The position numbers were made by a program, and so were the translations under genes. A stretch of 64,000 bases of DNA, taken from NCBI GenBank assembly GCA_017307755.1, contig JAFKGQ010000022.1, forward strand, positions 1-64,000, in the 5' to 3' direction. Below the pieces are notes generated by a model. It saw nothing but the letters and a program-made list of their open reading frames with translations, made no database searches and was not told the origin of the DNA. The DNA comes from Chitinophagaceae bacterium (lineage in GTDB: Bacteria > Bacteroidota > Bacteroidia > Chitinophagales > Chitinophagaceae). Shown here one piece after another: positions 63,381 through 64,000 of the stretch (the stretch's first letter is position 1; every line of letters starts with the position of its first letter).

Positions 63381-64000
63381 ATGAAACTACGTCTATACGT
63401 TTTTCTCCTGCTGACCGGTGGCCTTTTCCCTTCCTGGCACCTGCTCGCGCAAGCTCCGCCCCCTGCCACGATCACAGTCCGCGGAACGGTGGTGAATAAA
63501 AACTCCAACGCCCCGTTGCAGAGCGTTACCATCGCCAATGAAAAAACAGGCAAGGGAGTGGGCATGACAAATGCGGATGGACATTTTGAGGTCAGGGTGC
63601 CTGCGGGCGCTACCCTCATCTTCAGCTCGGTGGGTCTTGCCACCAAAAAAGTGAAGCTGGAACCAGGTCAGACGAATATAAAAGTGCCCATGGAAGAAAA
63701 CAACCGGTCGATGGATGACGCGATCATTGTCGCCTATCAGAGAAGGACGAAGGAGACGACGACAGGGGCTGTCAATGTCGTGATGGGCAAAGAGGTGCAG
63801 GACGTACCCGTATCGAATGTGGAGCAGCTGCTGCAAGGTAAAGTGCCCGGGCTGAACATCCAGAATAATACGGGGGCCCCCGGATTTAGAGGCTCGGTGC
63901 AGATGCGGGGTCTTTCCAATCTCAGCATTTCGGGCAGCGGCAGCGAATCCTTTCTTCAACCTACGTCTCCCCTGTATATTATCGACGGCGTACCCATCGA
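63381..64000 (+). CDS. SusC/RagA-like receptor, 5' end only
   Basis: The first 206 residues of a receptor that continues beyond the window. Signal peptide (RLYVFLLLTGGLFPSWHLLA), carboxypeptidase-regulatory-like domain (SNAPLQSVTIANEKTGKGVG, FEVRVPAGATLIFSSVGLAT), TonB-box-like MDDAIIVAYQRR, and plug start (VEQLLQGKVPGLNIQNNTG, PLYIIDGVPI). No STN domain. It is a second SusC of the 56.6-64 kb locus. Confidence 0.88.
   Translation, partial: MKLRLYVFLLLTGGLFPSWHLLAQAPPPATITVRGTVVNKNSNAPLQSVTIANEKTGKGVGMTNADGHFEVRVPAGATLIFSSVGLATKKVKLEPGQTNIKVPMEENNRSMDDAIIVAYQRRTKETTTGAVNVVMGKEVQDVPVSNVEQLLQGKVPGLNIQNNTGAPGFRGSVQMRGLSNLSISGSGSESFLQPTSPLYIIDGVPI

Overview
The window looks like chromosomal DNA of a Bacteroidota bacterium, most likely Chitinophagaceae (Chitinophaga-like). 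Three SusC/SusD outer-membrane uptake loci are present, two led by an ECF sigma factor, a FecR anti-sigma factor and a SusC with an N-terminal STN signalling domain. Other pointers are a probable T9SS C-terminal sorting domain, Gld-type ABC genes, a TAnnTTTG promoter element and generally weak Shine-Dalgarno sequences. No rRNA, tRNA or CRISPR array was seen.

Layout. (1) 1-7.7 kb is an accessory or mobile region. It holds IS21-type terminal repeats abutting a truncated RuvC (TnpB/Cas12-like) fragment, a PHP-plus-ATPase protein of the TrlF type, a PIN toxin with its antitoxin, a MobB/MobC-like mobilisation pair with a candidate oriT, a small tyrosine-phosphatase-like protein, a mini zinc ribbon and a scrap resembling a serine recombinase. 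(2) 7.8-20.6 kb is mixed housekeeping or niche genes: an S41 peptidase broken by one stop codon, a globin, a GT4/GH130 pair, a fasciclin protein, a decayed regulator, a GC-rich GT39-like glycosyltransferase, a HEFGH lipoprotein and an AraC regulator. (3) 20.9-34.6 kb is the first sigma/FecR/SusC/SusD locus, continued by a Calx-beta-like lipoprotein, a FAD oxidoreductase, an MFS transporter, a TIM-barrel glycosidase and a secreted two-repeat protein. It is probably a glycan utilisation locus. (4) 34.6-43.1 kb holds a divergent hydrolase/MerR pair, a secreted hydrolase, a vWA protein with a SusC-like N-terminus, DUF899/DUF2182, an ECF42-type sigma with its YCII partner and small secreted proteins. 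(5) 43.3-56.2 kb is the most unusual unit: sigma, FecR, SusC, SusD, Gld-type ABC ATPase, fused GldF-GldG-like permease and two tandem MutS-family ATPases, nearly gap-free at its 3' end. (6) 56.2-64 kb starts with an AT-rich regulatory region. A third SusC/SusD locus follows, with a fasciclin/discoidin-like lipoprotein, a DUF5007-like lipoprotein and another SusC that runs off the end.

How the genes work together. In loci 3 and 5 a ligand bound by SusC/SusD would be sensed through the STN domain and FecR, releasing the ECF sigma factor to induce the same locus. In locus 5 the downstream ABC and MutS-like ATPases appear to be co-transcribed with the uptake genes. This is the best candidate here for a system without an obvious described function. 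All family names come from reading motifs; no database search was run.
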